Position numbers and translations under genes: made by a program
Notes under the pieces: generated by a model
Seen by the model: the letters and a program-made list of their open reading frames with translations, nothing else
Databases searched by the model: none
What the model was told of the DNA's origin: nothing
Assembly (NCBI GenBank): GCA_959018215.1
Contig: CAUEKL010000011.1
Coordinates: 1 to 20,651 of the forward strand
Length of the DNA: 20,651 bases
Origin: an uncultured Gemmiger sp.
GTDB taxonomy: Bacteria; Bacillota; Clostridia; Oscillospirales; Ruminococcaceae
Direction: 5' to 3'
In this document: positions 6,484-14,247 of the stretch, piece after piece
Position numbering within the stretch: the stretch's first letter is position 1
How the letters are laid out: the number at the start of each line of letters is the position of its first letter

Positions 6484-7480
6484 GCCGTTTCGCCTCCTTC
6501 TTCATGAACTTCATGCGCTCCGCACGGCGGGACACGCGGTCCAGCCATTCGGGCACGGCGCCGATGATGAGCAGCGCAAAGCAGACGCCGGTCTCATAGA
6601 CGGTGTTGTAACGGAAGACGGTGGTGGCCACACCCAGAAGCAGGCCGTAAATCAACCGGCTGGTAAAGCGGTTGGGCTGGGTAACCGGTTCGCAGATCAG
6701 GAAGATGCCGCCGAAGGCCATCCCGCCGGTGAGCAGGATATACTTTTCCAGATAGACACGCTGGCGGATATACTCCCAGGGGAAGCTGAAAGCGGGCAGA
6801 TCGTTCAGGTTGGGCAGCAGCCAGGGAATGGCCACACAAACGATGAGGTACGGCAGCAGGGTGGACAGCTGCAGGTGACCGCGGCAAAGCAGAAACAGCC
6901 CGCAGGCCACAATGACCAGAAACGCCCCTGTACCCAGCGGGCCGGTCACATTGCCGGTGAGCAGGTTCATGGTGGTGGCCGAAGGCAGACCGCCGCTGGA
7001 CAGAGTTGTGTTCATGCCGGCGGTAAGGGGCGTGTCGGAAGTAAGCCCCCACAGAGGCAGCACCGTACCCGGGGTGGGATACCGGGTCATCTGGTCGGGC
7101 CAGGACAGGGCCGCCACCGCCACGCCCACCGCAGCCGGGTGGAAGGGATAGTGGCCCTCGCCGCCGAAGGTTTCCTTGATGAGCACCGCCACAATGACGG
7201 CGGCGACCACCATGAAATAGGATACCGAGGCCGGCATCATCAGCACGATGAGGGCGGCAAAACATTCGCTGGAAGGTTCATGGGGCCGGTAACCCGCGCC
7301 GTGCAGCGGGGTGACCAGGCAATCGCAGACGTAGGCGGTGAACAGACCCACCAGCATGAGCAAAATCGGCCGCGGACCATAGAAAAACCAGGCCATGGCC
7401 AGGAGCGGAACACAGCACCAGAGCACGTCTGCGTAATAATTGTAGTTGGCGCTTCGCTCAATCTTGTTACGGTTTGGCAT
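6452..7480 (-). CDS. rnfD: RnfD/NqrB-like integral membrane subunit
   Basis: The 342-residue product has eight or more hydrophobic segments and matches RnfD/NqrB, the large membrane subunit that in Rnf and Nqr complexes carries a covalently bound FMN. Landmarks are IKETFGGEGHYPFHPAAVG at about 101-119, TGGMAFGGIFLICEPVTQP at about 251-269 and YETGVCFALLIIGAVPEWLDR near the end. The expected flavinylation motif, roughly D-x-x-S/T-x-A-T, is represented by GGLPSAT at 163-169, so the acceptor Thr169 may be kept while the Asp and the Ser/Thr are changed. The basic C-terminal tail (KKEAKRLAKRAK) is encoded over the ribosome binding site and start of the next gene. It starts at an ATG 39 bases after rpe. 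The usual upstream rnfC and downstream rnfG are absent. Confidence 0.87.
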   Translation of the reverse strand: MPNRNKIERSANYNYYADVLWCCVPLLAMAWFFYGPRPILLMLVGLFTAYVCDCLVTPLHGAGYRPHEPSSECFAALIVLMMPASVSYFMVVAAVIVAVLIKETFGGEGHYPFHPAAVGVAVAALSWPDQMTRYPTPGTVLPLWGLTSDTPLTAGMNTTLSSGGLPSATTMNLLTGNVTGPLGTGAFLVIVACGLFLLCRGHLQLSTLLPYLIVCVAIPWLLPNLNDLPAFSFPWEYIRQRVYLEKYILLTGGMAFGGIFLICEPVTQPNRFTSRLIYGLLLGVATTVFRYNTVYETGVCFALLIIGAVPEWLDRVSRRAERMKFMKKEAKRLAKRAKPEAL

Positions 7481-7519
7481 AAGCTCTCCTTTGCTGCCCG
7501 GCCGGCGGGCGGCGGTTGC

Positions 7520-8182
7520 TTACAGGGCGTGGATGCCCGCCGCCATGGCGGACATATCGGGGGCTTTGTACAGGGCACTGCCTACCACCAGGACATCGGC
7601 CCCGGCACGGGTGCACAGGGGGGCCGTCTGGGTGTTGACGCCGCCGTCCACCTGCAGCATGGTGGAAAGGCCCCGACGGTCCAGTTCGGCGCGCACGGCA
7701 GCCAGGCGTTCGGGGGTACCGGGCAGGAAGGCCTGACCGCCGAAGCCCGGTTCCACACTCATAATGAGCACCAGATCCACCTCGTCCAGGTAGGGGAACA
7801 GCTTTTCCACCACGGTGCCGGGACGGATGCTCAGGCCGGTCTTGCAGCCCAGTGCCCGGATGGTGCGCAGCACCCCCAGCGGGTCCCGGCTCACCCCTTC
7901 GGCTTCCAGGTGGACGGTGATGAGGTCGGCCCCTGCCGCAGCGAAATCCTTGGCGAAGAAAGCCGGATCATCAATCATCAGGTGAACGTCATAATAGGCG
8001 TTGGGCAGGGCATTGTGCAGACACTTGAGCACCGGGGCTCCATAGCTGATATTGGGGACAAAATGCCCGTCCATCACATCGATGTGCAGCATGTCCGCAC
8101 CGGCGTCCAGGGCGGCACGGCTCTGCGAGGCCAGGTTGGCCAGGTCGGCCGACAGGACCGACACGCTCAGTTTTGTTTGCAT
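7520..8182 (-). CDS. rpe: Ribulose-phosphate 3-epimerase
   Basis: The 220-residue product interconverts ribulose 5-phosphate and xylulose 5-phosphate in the pentose phosphate pathway, a cytoplasmic TIM-barrel enzyme. Family features in order are SVLSADL at about 8-14 (the catalytic-site Ser), HIDVMDGHFVPNISYG at about 33-48 with metal-binding His33 and Asp35, DVHLMI with His67, MSVEPGFGGQAF at about 141-152, VDGGVN with Asp179, and the phosphate-binding GADVLVVGSALY near the end. All key residues are present and the length is standard. The ATG at 8182 is preceded by AAAAAGGAA about ten bases upstream. It is the first gene after a promoter and is followed without a terminator by the rnf-like module, an unusual partner set for rpe. 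Confidence 0.96.
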   Translation of the reverse strand: MQTKLSVSVLSADLANLASQSRAALDAGADMLHIDVMDGHFVPNISYGAPVLKCLHNALPNAYYDVHLMIDDPAFFAKDFAAAGADLITVHLEAEGVSRDPLGVLRTIRALGCKTGLSIRPGTVVEKLFPYLDEVDLVLIMSVEPGFGGQAFLPGTPERLAAVRAELDRRGLSTMLQVDGGVNTQTAPLCTRAGADVLVVGSALYKAPDMSAMAAGIHAL

Positions 8183-8216
8183 GGTTGTAAATTCCTTTTT
8201 CCTTTATACTCTTCCC

Positions 8217-8234
8217 GCGCAGGCACCCCTGCGC
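8217..8234 (-). promoter_or_regulatory. Small hairpin in the rpe operon leader
   Basis: A perfect seven-base inverted repeat (GCGCAGG / CCTGCGC) with a four-base loop lies between the proposed promoter (8252-8280) and the rpe ribosome binding site. No T run follows, so it is not a terminator. It may stabilise the 5' end of the transcript; no known riboswitch is recognised in this short leader. Confidence 0.35.
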
Positions 8235-8251
8235 ATACTCATACATGTTTT

Positions 8252-8280
8252 ATTGTACCGTAACACGGCACAAAAATCAA
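8252..8280 (-). promoter_or_regulatory. Sigma-A-type promoter for the rpe-rnf-rlmA operon
   Basis: On the minus strand a -35 box TTGATT (8280-8275) and a -10 box TACAAT (8257-8252) are separated by 17 bases, matching four and five of six consensus positions. It lies just after the terminator of the upstream polysaccharide operon and gives a leader of about 60 bases before the rpe start. Confidence 0.75.
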
Positions 8281-8306
8281 ATATTTATCTTGGACCCCTG
8301 CCTGGA

Positions 8307-8350
8307 AAATCAGGCGGCAGCCCCATGATTCCAGGGCTGCCGCCTGATTT
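8307..8350 (-). terminator. Terminator of the polysaccharide operon, perfect 17-bp stem
   Basis: Arms at 8307-8323 and 8334-8350 are exact reverse complements over 17 bases, around a ten-base loop. On the minus strand the right-hand part of the stem ends in ATTT and one more T, so the T run is short. It begins 20 bases after the glf stop and precedes the rpe promoter. The A-rich other side means it could also act in the opposite direction. Confidence 0.85.
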
Positions 8351-8370
8351 GTAAAAATTTCAGGAACCGA

Positions 8371-9507
8371 TCACTGACCGTACTGGTTGATCTTGTCCAG
8401 CTGCACACGCACACAGTCCAGGGCACTTTCGATGACCTTGTCCATGTCGTAGTAGCGGTACTCGCCCAGGCGGCCGCCGAACACCACATGGGGCTCAGCG
8501 TCGGCCATGGCCTTATAACGGGCATACAGTGCATTGTTCTGCTCGTCGTTGACCGGGTAGTAGGGCTCGTCCCCGGGCTTCCACTCGGCGGAATATTCCC
8601 GGCTGATGACCGTCTTGGTGCCCGGCTCGGTGGAACCGAACTCAAAGTGCTTGTGCTCGATGATGCGGGTGTAGGGGGTTTCGGCGTCGGTGTAGTTGAT
8701 GACCGCATTGCCCTGGTAGTTGGGGCAGTTCAGCACTTCGGTCTCGAACCGGACGCTGCGGTACTGCAAAGCGCCCAGGGAATAGTCAAAGTAGGCGTCG
8801 ATGGGGCCGGTGTAGATCACCCGGCCGGCCAGGGCGTCCAACTCGGCCTTGTCCTTCAGGTAGTTGACCCCCAGGCGAACCTCAATACCGTGGAGCATCT
8901 TTTCCACCATAGCGGTGTAGCCGCCGTTGGGAATGCCCTGGTACAGCGCATTGAAGTAGTTGTTGTCAAAGGTCAGGCGCACCGGCAGCCGCTTGATGAT
9001 GAAAGCGGGCAGCTGGTCGCAGGGGCGGCCCCACTGCTTTTCGGTGTACCCCTTGATGAGCTTTTCATAGATGTCGGTGCCCACCAGATTGATGGCCTGC
9101 TCTTCCAGGTTCTTGGGTTCGGCGGTGAAATGCGCGGCCCGCTGCTCCGCAATCTTGGCGGCGGCTTCGGCGGGAGTAATCACGCCCCACATCCTGTTGA
9201 AGGTGTTCATGTTGAAGGGCATATTGTACAGTTCACCCTTGTAATTGGCCACCGGAGAGTTGGTGTACCGGTTGAACACCGCAAAGTTGTTCACATAGTC
9301 CCACACCTGCTTGTTGTTGGTGTGGAAGATGTGGGCACCGTATTTGTGAACATTGATGCCCTCGATGCTTTCGGTGTAGATATTGCCGGCGATGTGATCC
9401 CGCTTGTCGATGACCAGGCAGGTCCGACCGGCCTTGGTGGCCTCGTGGGCGAACACCGCGCCGAACAGACCGGCGCCGACGATGAGATAATCATATTTCT
9501 TGGACAT
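8371..9507 (-). CDS. glf: UDP-galactopyranose mutase
   Basis: The 378-residue flavoenzyme converts UDP-galactopyranose to UDP-galactofuranose, the donor for galactofuranose in surface polysaccharides. The N-terminal FAD-binding Rossmann motif is clear (YLIVGAGLFGAVFAHEA at about 7-23), followed by HIAGNIYTE and KYGAHIFHTNNKQVW, typical of bacterial Glf. EKQWGRP with nearby FIIKRLPVR and the C-terminal GGRLGEYRYYDMD motif complete the family pattern, and the length is standard. The ATG overlaps the stop of the GT2 gene by one base (TAATG). It is the last gene of the operon and implies that the polymer made by the upstream transferases contains galactofuranose. Confidence 0.97.
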   Translation of the reverse strand: MSKKYDYLIVGAGLFGAVFAHEATKAGRTCLVIDKRDHIAGNIYTESIEGINVHKYGAHIFHTNNKQVWDYVNNFAVFNRYTNSPVANYKGELYNMPFNMNTFNRMWGVITPAEAAAKIAEQRAAHFTAEPKNLEEQAINLVGTDIYEKLIKGYTEKQWGRPCDQLPAFIIKRLPVRLTFDNNYFNALYQGIPNGGYTAMVEKMLHGIEVRLGVNYLKDKAELDALAGRVIYTGPIDAYFDYSLGALQYRSVRFETEVLNCPNYQGNAVINYTDAETPYTRIIEHKHFEFGSTEPGTKTVISREYSAEWKPGDEPYYPVNDEQNNALYARYKAMADAEPHVVFGGRLGEYRYYDMDKVIESALDCVRVQLDKINQYGQ

Positions 9508-10475
9508 TACAGTACCTCCTTCTGATTGGAACCGTCCAGCGCGGAGGCTTCCCGCTTCCAGCGTTCGGCCTGCTGCAGCTTGAACTCAAAATCACGGGCA
9601 TCCTGTGCCAGCAAATTGGACAGGATCACGCCCGAAATGAACAGCAGAAGCGCCCCGACCATCCCGCAGGTGCAGACGATGAGGGTGGGGAAACGGGGCA
9701 CCAGACCGGTGCGGAAGAATTCCGCCACCACCGGCACCATAAGCCCGCCGCTGACCAGGGCCAACAGAACGGCCAATACGGTAAAGAATGCAAAAGGACG
9801 ATAATTTTTGTACAGCCGGGCAATGGTGCGCAGCACCTTGGCACCGTCGCTGTAGGTATTGAGCTTGGAAACGCTGCCCTGGGGGCGGTCCCGGTACTCA
9901 ATGACCACGTTTTCGATCTGCATCCGGCGCTCCACCGCATGGATGGACATTTCGGTTTCGATTTCAAAGCCACGGGACAGCACCGGGTAGGTCTTTACGA
10001 ACTGAAAACTGAACGCCCGATAGCCAGTCATGATATCCTGGATCTGGCTGCCAAAAAGCCGGTTGATGGAAAACCGGACCAGACTGTTGCCGAAATTGTG
10101 GAACGGGCGTTTGTTTTCGGTGAAATAGGTGCTGGAAAGGCGGTCCCCCACCACCATATCCGCCCCCCGCTCCAGAACGGGGCGCACCATATCGGGAGCA
10201 GCGGGTGCCGGGTAAGTATCGTCACCATCCACCAGCAGGTAGCACTCGGCGTCGATCTCCCGGAACATCCGGCGCAGTACGTTGCCCTTGCCCTGCTGGT
10301 ACTCGTGCCGGACCACCGCCCCGGCTTCAGCGGCCAGCTCGGCGGTGCGGTCGGTGGAATTGTTGTCGTAGACATAGATGGTGGCCTGGGGCAGCACAGC
10401 CTGGTAGTCGGACACCACCTTGGCCACGGTCTTTTCCTCATTGTAACAAGGGATCAGCACTGCTATCTTATCCAT
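9507..10475 (-). CDS. Membrane-anchored family 2 glycosyltransferase
   Basis: The 322-residue product has an N-terminal GT2 domain of the dolichol/undecaprenyl-phosphate glycosyltransferase type (IAVLIPCYNEEKTVAKVV at about 4-21, YDNNSTDRT at about 36-43, and the metal/nucleotide site DGDDTYPA at about 83-90). Two hydrophobic helices follow at about 227-254 and 264-290, then a charged C-terminal tail. This layout suits transfer of a sugar from a nucleotide to a lipid phosphate or to a lipid-linked chain at the inner face of the membrane. The donor cannot be read from sequence; UDP-galactofuranose is possible given glf next door. The start at 10475 has an AAAGGAAA site nine bases upstream. It follows the GT4 gene by 16 bases. 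Confidence 0.9.
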   Translation of the reverse strand: MDKIAVLIPCYNEEKTVAKVVSDYQAVLPQATIYVYDNNSTDRTAELAAEAGAVVRHEYQQGKGNVLRRMFREIDAECYLLVDGDDTYPAPAAPDMVRPVLERGADMVVGDRLSSTYFTENKRPFHNFGNSLVRFSINRLFGSQIQDIMTGYRAFSFQFVKTYPVLSRGFEIETEMSIHAVERRMQIENVVIEYRDRPQGSVSKLNTYSDGAKVLRTIARLYKNYRPFAFFTVLAVLLALVSGGLMVPVVAEFFRTGLVPRFPTLIVCTCGMVGALLLFISGVILSNLLAQDARDFEFKLQQAERWKREASALDGSNQKEVL

Positions 10476-10491
10476 ATATGATTTTCCTTTC

Positions 10492-11544
10492 TTACTGGGC
10501 AGCAAAGCGGCGGATTTCCTCCAGCCAGAAGGCAGCCGTTACCGGCCAGCTGTATTTCTGCAGAATGGTCTGGGGCGGTTCTACCGGGCGGGCCATGAGC
10601 TCATCCAGGTCCACGTCATAATCATACGGATCAAAATACCGCACCGTGTTGCCGTACAGTTCCGGCAGGCAGGAAGCGTTGGACACCGCCACCTGGGCCC
10701 CCAGGCTGAGAGCTTCCAGCGGCGGGATGCCAAATCCTTCAAAGAGGGCCGGGTGCAGGAAGGCCCGGCAGTTCTGCATCAGGGCCTTGTTTTCACCGTC
10801 CGAAACATACCCCGGATAGTGCAGATTGCCGGCACTCACCGCCTGCTCATCATCCCCGAAAGCGGCCAGGTCCTTGCCCCCGGCCACCACAAAAGTCTTG
10901 TCCGGGTTGCGGGCGGCCACTTCCCGGATCCATTTGTAGTTTTTATGTCCGGCCAGGCTGCCCAGAGCGTAGAAGTACTCTCCCTTGCGCACACCGGGCA
11001 GCTTGTCAAAGACCCCCTCGTCAGGCTCCACCGGCTGCAGATGTTCCCAACCGTTGTAGGTCAGGCCGATGCGGGCGGTGGGAATGTGCAGCGTTTCGGC
11101 AATGAGCTGGCGCTGGTTATCGCTGACCGTGTACACCCGCTGGGCAAAGGCTTTGATGCTCAGGCAGTGCACCCAGAACTTGAACCGGAAGAAGGCCCGG
11201 TCGGTGTTCATGACCAGAGGGCGGATGTCGTGGAGCACCACGGCGCTGGGGCGTCCCATGAGCATATCACTGGCCAGCCCCAGATAAAAAGCGTCGTGTT
11301 TGCGCACATACCGGGGCAGCACAAACAGGTTGTAGCTGTATTTGACGGCCTTGAGAGGCACGATCTGAATATTTTTCAGCGGCGGCAGATGCAACGGACG
11401 TCCGTCGTCCCGGTAGCACAGCCGCACGTCCAGCCCCGTGCCGGTGAGAAGCTCATCCAACCGGGTCACGACCTCATAGACATAGCGCGGGATACCGGTG
11501 ATAGGGTCACACAGCACCGTGCCGTTGATCACAATGGGTCTCAA
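10492..11544 (-). CDS. Family 4 glycosyltransferase (TTG start)
   Basis: The 350-residue product is a GT-B fold, retaining glycosyltransferase of family GT4. The N-terminal part has NGTVLCDPITGIPRYVYEV, typical of mannosyltransferase-like GT4 proteins that act on lipid-linked oligosaccharides. The C-terminal donor half has YALGSLAGHKNYKWI, then HPALFEGFGIPPLEALSLG with the EX7E pair at about Glu269 and Glu277. The start is inferred to be TTG at 11544: GGAGG lies seven bases upstream and the TTG overlaps the previous stop as TTGA, mirroring the common ATGA coupling. No suitable ATG exists nearby. It is cytoplasmic, possibly membrane-associated. The sugar transferred is unknown; a mannose-type donor is a family guess. 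Confidence 0.9.
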   Translation of the reverse strand: MRPIVINGTVLCDPITGIPRYVYEVVTRLDELLTGTGLDVRLCYRDDGRPLHLPPLKNIQIVPLKAVKYSYNLFVLPRYVRKHDAFYLGLASDMLMGRPSAVVLHDIRPLVMNTDRAFFRFKFWVHCLSIKAFAQRVYTVSDNQRQLIAETLHIPTARIGLTYNGWEHLQPVEPDEGVFDKLPGVRKGEYFYALGSLAGHKNYKWIREVAARNPDKTFVVAGGKDLAAFGDDEQAVSAGNLHYPGYVSDGENKALMQNCRAFLHPALFEGFGIPPLEALSLGAQVAVSNASCLPELYGNTVRYFDPYDYDVDLDELMARPVEPPQTILQKYSWPVTAAFWLEEIRRFAAQ

Positions 11545-12695
11545 ATTGTTTCCTCCTTCGGCATATGGGCACAATCCTGCAGCTCCCGGCGCCAATCCGC
11601 AACGCGGCGCCGGCAGTACTCCCGCAGCTGAGCCTCAAAACGATCCTCGCTGAACCGCAGGCTGTGGGCACGGATCTCCTCCTTGGAGCAGGCCACCCCT
11701 TCGGCTTCAAATTTTTCAATACAGGCGGCCAGGCTGTCCACTGTCTGGGCATGGAAAAGCAGACCGGTGCGGCCGTCCTCCACCGTCTCACAGGCGCCGC
11801 CCCGGCCGTAGGCCAGCACCGGGGTGCCGGCGCTCTGGGCCTCCACCGGGGTGATGCCGAAATCTTCCTCCCCGGGGAAAAGGAACGCTTTGGCCCGCAG
11901 GTAATAGCTGCGGACCTCCTCATCCGAAAGTCCGCCGCCCTTGAACTCCACCGTGGGACCGGCCATGGCTTTCAGGCGGGATTCTTCGTCCCCGGTGCCG
12001 ATGACAACCAGCCGACGGCCCAGCCTGGTGCAGGCCGCCACCGCCAGATCCATCCGCTTGTACCAGGTAAAGCGGCCCACCACCAGGTAAAAGTCCTCCT
12101 TTTCCACAAAGGGGCTCTGGTTGATGTGCACACAAGGATAGATCACATCGCTGTCCCGGCGATAGTACTTTTTAATGCGCTGGGCAATGTAGCGGGAATT
12201 GGCAATGAAATAATCCACCCGGTCGGCGGCGCACTTGTCCCACTGGCGCAGCTTGTGCATCTGGCCGGGCATGACCGCCCGCACCAGAGGGTTGGCGTTG
12301 GCCCGGTAGGTATAGTAGAAGTCCCACACATACCGGATGGGCGTATGGCAATAGCAGATATGCACCGCATCCGGCCGGGTAATGACCCCCTTGCTGCAGG
12401 AGGAGGAAGAAGACAATACCAGGTCGTATTCCGAAAGATCCAGCGCTTCAAAGGCACCGGGCATCAGAGGCAGCAGTTTTTTGTACAGCTTGGTGGCAAA
12501 GGGGATCTTCTGCACCCAGGTGGTGCGGATGTCATAGTCCCGGAACCAGGCAGGCATCTTTTTTTCGTCATAGACAAGGGTATAGATGGGGGCGTCGGGA
12601 AACACGTGGTGCATGCAGTCCACCACGCGGTCGGCGCCCGCATACGACACCAGCCAGTCGTGTACGATGGCGACCTTGAGCTTGTTGTTTTGCAT
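11541..12695 (-). CDS. Family 4 glycosyltransferase, WbaZ-like
   Basis: The 384-residue product is a GT4 retaining glycosyltransferase. The N-terminus (KVAIVHDWLVSYAGADRVV at about 7-25) and CYCHTPIRYVWDFYYTYR at about 114-131 resemble WbaZ-type mannosyltransferases of O-antigen and capsule clusters. The donor half shows VVGRFTWYKRMDLAV at about 205-219, then FPGEEDFGITPVEAQSAGTPVLA with the EX7E pair Glu277 and Glu285. The ATG at 12695 has AAAGGAGG upstream. It follows the initiating transferase by 36 bases and overlaps the next GT4 by four. It probably adds the second or third sugar to the lipid-linked unit; the actual donor and linkage are not readable from sequence. Confidence 0.92.
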   Translation of the reverse strand: MQNNKLKVAIVHDWLVSYAGADRVVDCMHHVFPDAPIYTLVYDEKKMPAWFRDYDIRTTWVQKIPFATKLYKKLLPLMPGAFEALDLSEYDLVLSSSSSCSKGVITRPDAVHICYCHTPIRYVWDFYYTYRANANPLVRAVMPGQMHKLRQWDKCAADRVDYFIANSRYIAQRIKKYYRRDSDVIYPCVHINQSPFVEKEDFYLVVGRFTWYKRMDLAVAACTRLGRRLVVIGTGDEESRLKAMAGPTVEFKGGGLSDEEVRSYYLRAKAFLFPGEEDFGITPVEAQSAGTPVLAYGRGGACETVEDGRTGLLFHAQTVDSLAACIEKFEAEGVACSKEEIRAHSLRFSEDRFEAQLREYCRRRVADWRRELQDCAHMPKEETI

Positions 12696-12731
12696 TGGCT
12701 GCCTCCTTTGGGATTTGCCGGTACGGGCAGT

Positions 12732-14138
12732 TCAGACGAGCTTTTCGTCGTTGATCATCTTGCCGCCGAATGCCGTACGGAAGATGATCTTGATATCCAG
12801 GGCCAGGGTCCAGTTTTCGATATACCAGATGTCATACCGGATGCGCTCGGCGATGTCGGTGTCGCCCCGCAGGCCGTTGACCTGGGCCCAGCCGGTCACG
12901 CCGGGGCGCACCTGCTGGCGGACCAGATAGCGGGGAATTTCTTCCTTGAAGTGCTCCACATGGAAAGGAACTTCCGGCCGGGGACCCACCAGGCTCATAT
13001 CCCCTTTCAGCACATTGAAGAACTGGGGCAGTTCGTCCAGGCTGAACTTGCGGATAAAGCTGCCGAACCGGGTCTTGCGGGGGTCGGCGTTGGTGCTCCA
13101 GCCGGTCTTTTCATCGGTATTCACCCGCATGGAGCGGAACTTGTACATCATGAACTCTTTTTTGTTCAGGCCCACCCGCTTCTGGCAGAAGATGACCGGG
13201 CCCGGGCTGGACAGCTTGACCCCGATGGCCACCGCCAGCATGACCGGGCTGGTGAGCACGATGAGGAACAGGCTGCCCAGAATGTCGAACAGGCGCTTGG
13301 CAAAGGCGTTGAGGATGTTGTCAAAAGGCGTCTGCCGCACATTGATGAGCTTGCAGCTGCCCAGCACGTCGATGGTGGGCCGGGCGGGCATATAGTCATT
13401 GTAGAAAGGCAGCATGGTGATGCGCAGGCCCTGCTTGTCACAGGCGGCCAGGGCATGGGGAATCATCTGCATCTCCTCGGCATCCAGGGCAATGACGACC
13501 TCCTCGATGCCGGGGTCGCTGAGCACCTGGTCCAGCTGGGCATAGCTGCCCTTATAGGGAGCCTTGAGGGAATCGTTGGGGGTATCGGCCAGGTAGCCGT
13601 CCACATAGTAGCCGTAATAAGGGTTCTGTTCCAGGGCCAGCAGATACTGGGCGGCCGCCTTGCCGCCGCCCACCAGCAGCACATGGTGGAAGTCCATTCC
13701 CTGCCGGTGACGCCAGCGGTCATACCAGCGGCGAATCATCCGCTTGACAATGAGGAAGCCGGTACCGAACAGATAGAACAGAATCACCACCAGACGGGAG
13801 AAGTTGACCACCCGGAACTGGTAGAGCAGGGCTTCAAAGCCCAGGATGCATACCGCGTTGACCAGCAGGATCAGCCGGCAGCGCCGCCAGAAGCCCCGCA
13901 GGCGGGAAGCATCATACAACCCGCACAGCCAGAACACGGCCACGGCCACCACCGCATACACCGCCCCGGCAAAGACAGCTTCCTGAGCAATGTCCAGAGC
14001 AGGGCCGGCGCCGCCGGGCTGGAAAAACCGCAGATAGTTGAACCGCAGATGGTTGGCCAGAAGATACGCCACGAACAGGAGCACCGCGTCCAGCCCGCTG
14101 CTGAACCAGGCACGGATACGTTTGTTCTTTTCCAGCAT
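12732..14138 (-). CDS. Initiating polyprenyl-phosphate sugar-1-phosphate transferase
   Basis: The 468-residue product is a polyisoprenyl-phosphate hexose-1-phosphate transferase of the WbaP/WcaJ class, which starts a polysaccharide repeat unit by moving a sugar phosphate onto undecaprenyl phosphate. Four hydrophobic segments occupy the first 132 residues. A CoA-binding-like Rossmann domain (HHVLLVGGGKAAAQY, about 151-165) follows. The bacterial sugar transferase domain starts near 280: KRLFDILGS, YKFRSMR, the catalytic FSLDELPQFFNVLKGDMSLVGPRP at about 365-388, and RPGVTGWAQVNGLRG. Catalytic Asp368 and Glu369 are intact. The sugar (glucose, galactose or other) cannot be told. The ATG at 14138 has AAAGGAGG eight bases upstream. 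It is the first gene after a promoter. Confidence 0.95.
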   Translation of the reverse strand: MLEKNKRIRAWFSSGLDAVLLFVAYLLANHLRFNYLRFFQPGGAGPALDIAQEAVFAGAVYAVVAVAVFWLCGLYDASRLRGFWRRCRLILLVNAVCILGFEALLYQFRVVNFSRLVVILFYLFGTGFLIVKRMIRRWYDRWRHRQGMDFHHVLLVGGGKAAAQYLLALEQNPYYGYYVDGYLADTPNDSLKAPYKGSYAQLDQVLSDPGIEEVVIALDAEEMQMIPHALAACDKQGLRITMLPFYNDYMPARPTIDVLGSCKLINVRQTPFDNILNAFAKRLFDILGSLFLIVLTSPVMLAVAIGVKLSSPGPVIFCQKRVGLNKKEFMMYKFRSMRVNTDEKTGWSTNADPRKTRFGSFIRKFSLDELPQFFNVLKGDMSLVGPRPEVPFHVEHFKEEIPRYLVRQQVRPGVTGWAQVNGLRGDTDIAERIRYDIWYIENWTLALDIKIIFRTAFGGKMINDEKLV

Positions 14139-14195
14139 ACCGCCGGCCTCCTTTCACAACAAATTCGCCACTGCGTAAGAAATGGGCATTTATAT

Positions 14196-14224
14196 AGAAT
14201 AGCATACTCCCGCCCAGGTTGCAA
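14196..14224 (-). promoter_or_regulatory. Extended -10 promoter for the polysaccharide operon
   Basis: On the minus strand a -35 box TTGCAA (14224-14219) and a -10 box TATTCT (14201-14196) are separated by 17 bases, with TGC directly before the -10 box (extended -10). Each box matches four of six positions. The surrounding 14150-14220 stretch is visibly more AT-rich than its flanks. I see no terminator between the preceding GT-C-like gene and this site, so read-through is also possible. Confidence 0.6.
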
Positions 14225-14247
14225 GGCAGCGGCCCGGGTGTCGGCGC

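Noticed and set aside
4926..7480. A standard energy-conserving Rnf complex
   Set aside because: Subunits B, C and G are missing nearby, and three of the four Fe-S cysteines are replaced, so a plain rnf annotation would mislead.
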